8,470 bases of DNA from Gammaproteobacteria bacterium (lineage in GTDB: Bacteria > Pseudomonadota > Gammaproteobacteria > DSM-19610): positions 1 to 8,470 of the forward strand of contig DRQL01000163.1 in assembly GCA_011371465.1 (NCBI GenBank), read 5' to 3'. The notes below the pieces were generated by a model. It had not been told where the DNA came from. It worked only from the letters and a program-made list of their open reading frames with translations, and did no database searches. Position numbers and translations under genes: made by a program. Positions 6,085 through 8,470 of the stretch are shown here, one piece after another (within the stretch, counting starts at the first letter, position 1; every line of letters begins with the position of its first letter).

Positions 6085-6160
6085 GTAGGTCGGATTAGCG
6101 TTAGCGTAATCCGACGGGCCTGTTGTCGGGTTACGGCGCTATGCGCCTAACCCGACCTAC
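6085..6160. repeat. REP/BIME-like double hairpin, copy D
   Basis: A 76-bp copy almost identical to copy C: the same left hairpin and linker length, with the right-hand loop TAT instead of TGT and two changes in the linker. All changes between C and D fall in loop or linker and none in a stem. Confidence 0.9.
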
Positions 6161-6275
6161 CTGGTTTACAATAATCGCTGTGCCGGTGGATAGGGTGGCT
6201 TTATGGTGGGGGCGTGCCGGTTTTTTTCTGTTTTTTGTGCGAAAATACGCCGTTTCGCCATGCTTACGGCTGACC
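6161..6275 (+). promoter_or_regulatory. Upstream region of mfd
   Basis: A 115-bp gap between the last repeat and mfd. TACAAT (about 6165-6170) is a good -10 match, but its -35 would lie in the repeat (TAACCC). T-rich tracts (about 6221-6237) follow and precede the start. No operator or stem-loop terminator is evident; a direct repeat of GTGCCGGT (about 6180 and 6224) was seen but not explained. Confidence 0.35.
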
Positions 6276-8470
6276 ATGCAGCAATCCGTTACAAAACCGG
6301 ACTCCGCTAACGACGTCCTGGACCCCATGCAACCTCCCCTGCCTTCCCCTGGCAAGCGGTTGCGGTGGTCGAGGTTGTATGGAGACAGTCTGGCGCTGGC
6401 GCTGGGCAGCGCTGCGCTGCGGCACGACGGTCTTCTGCTGGTGGTTACCACGGACAGCCAGGAAGCCGAGCAGTTGCAAAGCCGGGTCCGTTTTTTCTGC
6501 GCGGAACTGGCCGAGGATATTCTGTGTTTCCCGGACTGGGAGACCCTGCCCTACGACCGGTTTTCGCCGCACCAGGACATCATTTCAGAACGCCTGGAAA
6601 CCCTGCATCGCCTGCCCGGGCTGCGCAAGGGCATTCTGCTGCTGCCGGTTGCGACGCTGTTGCAGCGGCTGCCGCCGCCCGAATTTATCGACCGCTACAG
6701 CCTGTTGCTGCGCAACGGCGACCGCCTGGACCTGGATGCCATGCGCAGCCGGCTGGAAACGGCCGGCTATCGCTGTGTCTCGCAGGTGATGGAACACGGT
6801 GAGTTCGCGGTACGCGGCGCTATTCTGGACCTGTTTCCCATGGGCAGTACGCTGCCGTACCGGGTCGACCTGTTTGATGACGAAATTGAATCCATCCGCA
6901 GCTTCGACCCGGACAGCCAGCGTTCCCTGGACCGGGTCGAGCGGGTCAGCCTGTTGCCGGCACGCGAGTTTCCGGTGGATGATGCCGCGGTTACACGTTT
7001 CCGGCGCGCCTGGCGCAGCCGCTTTGAAGGCGACCCGCAGCGTGCCCTGGTATACCGCGATGTCAGCGCCGGACTGGTGCCGGCCGGCATCGAATGTTAC
7101 CTGCCGCTGTTCCTGGAACAGACGGCCAGCCTGTTTGATTACCTGCCGCGCAGCAGTTGCCTGGTCACCGGTGAAGATACCCCCGCGGCGATGGAGCATT
7201 TCCGCGCCGAGGTTGCAGAACGCTACGAATCCCTGCGCCACGATGTGGAACGGCCACTGCTGCCACCGGAACAACTCTACCTTACTGAAGAAGAGACGGC
7301 CGCCGCACTCAGCGTATATGCGCGCATTGACCTGCAGCGTGCGGAGGCACTGGAAAAAGATACCGCTGCAGTACGTTTTGCTACCCGCGCACTACCGGAC
7401 CTGCGGATCCGCAGTCGTGCGGAACGTCCTGCCGGCGCGCTGCAGGATTTTCTTGCCGGGTTTAACGGCCGCACCCTGATCTGCACCGAGTCGGCCGGCC
7501 GGCGTGAAACCCTGCTGGGCCAGCTGAAGGAATTCGGTATTCAGCCGCGCGTGGTCGAGGACTGGGAAGCCTTCATCAACAGCGAGCAGCGAGTTGCCAT
7601 CACCGTCGCGCCGCTGGAACAGGGCGCCTGGCTGGAAACGGAACCGGCACTGACGCTGCTCACGGAACCCCGGCTGTTCGGTGAACGGGTATTACAACAG
7701 CGTCGGCGCCGGCCGAAACGTGATGCCGATGTCATTATCAGCAACCTTACCGACCTGCACGTCGGTGCGCCGGTGGTGCACGAGGATCACGGTGTCGGCC
7801 GCTACCTGGGTCTGCAGAAATTGTCCGTGGGCGGCCTGGAAGGCGAGTTCCTGACCCTGGAATACGCAGGTAACGACAAGCTGTATGTGCCGGTTTCTTC
7901 CATGCACCTGATCAGCCGCTACACCGGCTCTTCCCCGGATAGCGCCCCGCTGCACCGGCTGGGCAGCGATCACTGGCAGAAGGCCCGTAAAAAAGCCGCC
8001 CGGCGGGTGCACGATGTAGCGGCCGAACTGCTGGATATCTATGCCCGTCGGGCTGCCCGCAAGGGCCGCCCTGCACAGGTCGACATGGCGGAATACAATG
8101 CCTTTGCCAGCGCCTTTCCCTTTGAAGAAACGCCGGACCAGGCGCAGGCGATTGAAGCGGTGCTGGCGGATATGTTGTCCGAGCAGCCCATGGACCGGGT
8201 GGTCTGCGGTGACGTGGGCTTTGGCAAGACCGAGGTCGCCATGCGGGCCGCTTTCATTGCCACCCAGTCCAGCCGCCAGGTGGTGGTACTGGTGCCGACC
8301 ACCCTGCTCGCCCAGCAGCACTACCAGAACTTCTGCGACCGTTTTGCCGACTGGCCGATCCGGGTTGAAGTGCTGTCCCGCTTTCGCAGCAAAAAACAGC
8401 AGGATGAAATCATTGCCAGCTTTACCAGCGGCAAGGTGGATATCCTGATCGGTACCCACAAGGTGCTGCA
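6276..8470 (+). CDS. mfd: Transcription-repair coupling factor Mfd (partial, 3' end outside window)
   Basis: The first 731 codons of an ATP-dependent DNA translocase of normally about 1,150 residues. It recognises RNA polymerase stalled at lesions, displaces it and recruits UvrA. The UvrB-like N-terminus has LLVVTTDSQEAEQL, then FPDWETLPYDRFSPHQDIIS. The UvrA-binding segment (about 172-210) keeps Arg180, Arg196 and Phe200, equivalent to E. coli R165, R181 and F185. The CarD-like RNA polymerase interaction domain (about 490-565) has VVHEDHGVGRYLG and KLYVPVSSMHLISRY. The translocase starts with ETPDQAQAI (about 618-626), Walker A GDVGFGKTEVA (645-655, Lys651) and VPTTLLAQQH (673-682). The DEEH box and TRG motif lie beyond the edge. 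No frameshift or stop is seen. In-frame ATGs exist at 6276 and 6327. Neither has a clear Shine-Dalgarno; 6327 would give an N-terminus 4 aa shorter than E. coli by alignment, 6276 one 13 aa longer, so the start is uncertain. Confidence 0.97.
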   Translation, partial: MQQSVTKPDSANDVLDPMQPPLPSPGKRLRWSRLYGDSLALALGSAALRHDGLLLVVTTDSQEAEQLQSRVRFFCAELAEDILCFPDWETLPYDRFSPHQDIISERLETLHRLPGLRKGILLLPVATLLQRLPPPEFIDRYSLLLRNGDRLDLDAMRSRLETAGYRCVSQVMEHGEFAVRGAILDLFPMGSTLPYRVDLFDDEIESIRSFDPDSQRSLDRVERVSLLPAREFPVDDAAVTRFRRAWRSRFEGDPQRALVYRDVSAGLVPAGIECYLPLFLEQTASLFDYLPRSSCLVTGEDTPAAMEHFRAEVAERYESLRHDVERPLLPPEQLYLTEEETAAALSVYARIDLQRAEALEKDTAAVRFATRALPDLRIRSRAERPAGALQDFLAGFNGRTLICTESAGRRETLLGQLKEFGIQPRVVEDWEAFINSEQRVAITVAPLEQGAWLETEPALTLLTEPRLFGERVLQQRRRRPKRDADVIISNLTDLHVGAPVVHEDHGVGRYLGLQKLSVGGLEGEFLTLEYAGNDKLYVPVSSMHLISRYTGSSPDSAPLHRLGSDHWQKARKKAARRVHDVAAELLDIYARRAARKGRPAQVDMAEYNAFASAFPFEETPDQAQAIEAVLADMLSEQPMDRVVCGDVGFGKTEVAMRAAFIATQSSRQVVVLVPTTLLAQQHYQNFCDRFADWPIRVEVLSRFRSKKQQDEIIASFTSGKVDILIGTHKVL

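Larger units (their letters stand above)
5771..6160. repeat. Tandem array of REP-containing units (two 145-bp units plus one diverged partial unit)
   Basis: Units 5871-6015 and 6016-6160 are each exactly 145 bp. By hand count they differ at 6 positions (about 96% identity); each holds a 69-bp spacer followed by a REP-like double hairpin. The 100 bp at 5771-5870 align with the last part of the unit (ACCT-GGT-TGA-G-TCGC-G-A-CCTGTAG in the spacer, then the hairpins) with many substitutions and small indels, so it is an older copy. The array implies recent duplication of a whole spacer-plus-REP unit rather than only independent insertions. Confidence 0.9.

Noticed and set aside
4674..6160. CRISPR array
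   Set aside because: Repeats are internally palindromic pairs of 73-76 bp, spacers between the last copies are nearly identical rather than unique, and no cas genes are present.
6180..6240. Rho-independent terminator before mfd (T-rich tracts)
   Set aside because: T runs are present but no GC-rich inverted repeat precedes them; GTGCCGGT occurs as a direct, not inverted, repeat.
6260..6262. ATG at 6260 as the mfd start
   Set aside because: It is 16 bases before the 6276 ATG and therefore out of frame with the Mfd reading frame.
6365..8459. Several 130-255 codon frames on both strands overlapping mfd
   Set aside because: All lie inside the mfd frame, which matches Mfd motifs continuously from about 6327 to the window end.

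Overview
The window looks like chromosomal DNA of a GC-rich gammaproteobacterium. Its Mfd can be aligned almost end to end with the E. coli protein from memory. It also holds a PEP-CTERM-type (VPVPA variant) exported protein, a DsrE2-like sulfur-relay protein and REP-like palindromes, a combination common in environmental, sulfur-oxidising or aquatic Gammaproteobacteria (Chromatiales-like). The taxonomic placement is inference; no rRNA or other marker is present apart from mfd.

Left block (about 1-3328, all minus strand): a probable operon in transcription order tetR-type regulator (3328-2705), RND/MMPL-family inner-membrane exporter (2684-354), and an exported LolA-like protein (from 397, running off the left edge). 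The gaps are 20 bp and a 44-bp overlap, so the three genes look translationally linked. MMPL exporter plus LolA-like partner is a recurrent pairing; the cargo is unknown, probably a lipid, hydrophobic compound or lipoprotein-related ligand.

Divergent block (about 3330-4622): a 153-bp intergenic region carries a sigma70-like promoter. A perfect 8-6-8 inverted repeat, a good candidate operator for the adjacent TetR protein, fills its spacer. It drives a two-gene plus-strand operon: an unrecognised 151-aa, three-cysteine protein with a TTG start, then a DsrE2-like protein with a textbook Shine-Dalgarno. A clear rho-independent terminator closes it. Regulator, exporter, periplasmic partner and sulfur-relay-type proteins around one operator form the most interesting functional hypothesis in the window.

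Repeat and accessory block (about 4623-6275): four copies of a 73-76 bp element made of two different hairpins head to head, each with an outward GTAG (read as CTAC at the right end). This is the architecture of REP/BIME elements mobilised by RAYT transposases. One copy lies before and three after a secreted DUF1566/VPVPA-CTERM protein gene (4963-5652). The last two copies are part of a near-identical 145-bp tandem duplication, with a diverged third unit to its left.

Right block (6276-8470): the 5' two-thirds of mfd (transcription-repair coupling factor), intact as far as visible and cut by the window edge just after the early helicase motifs.
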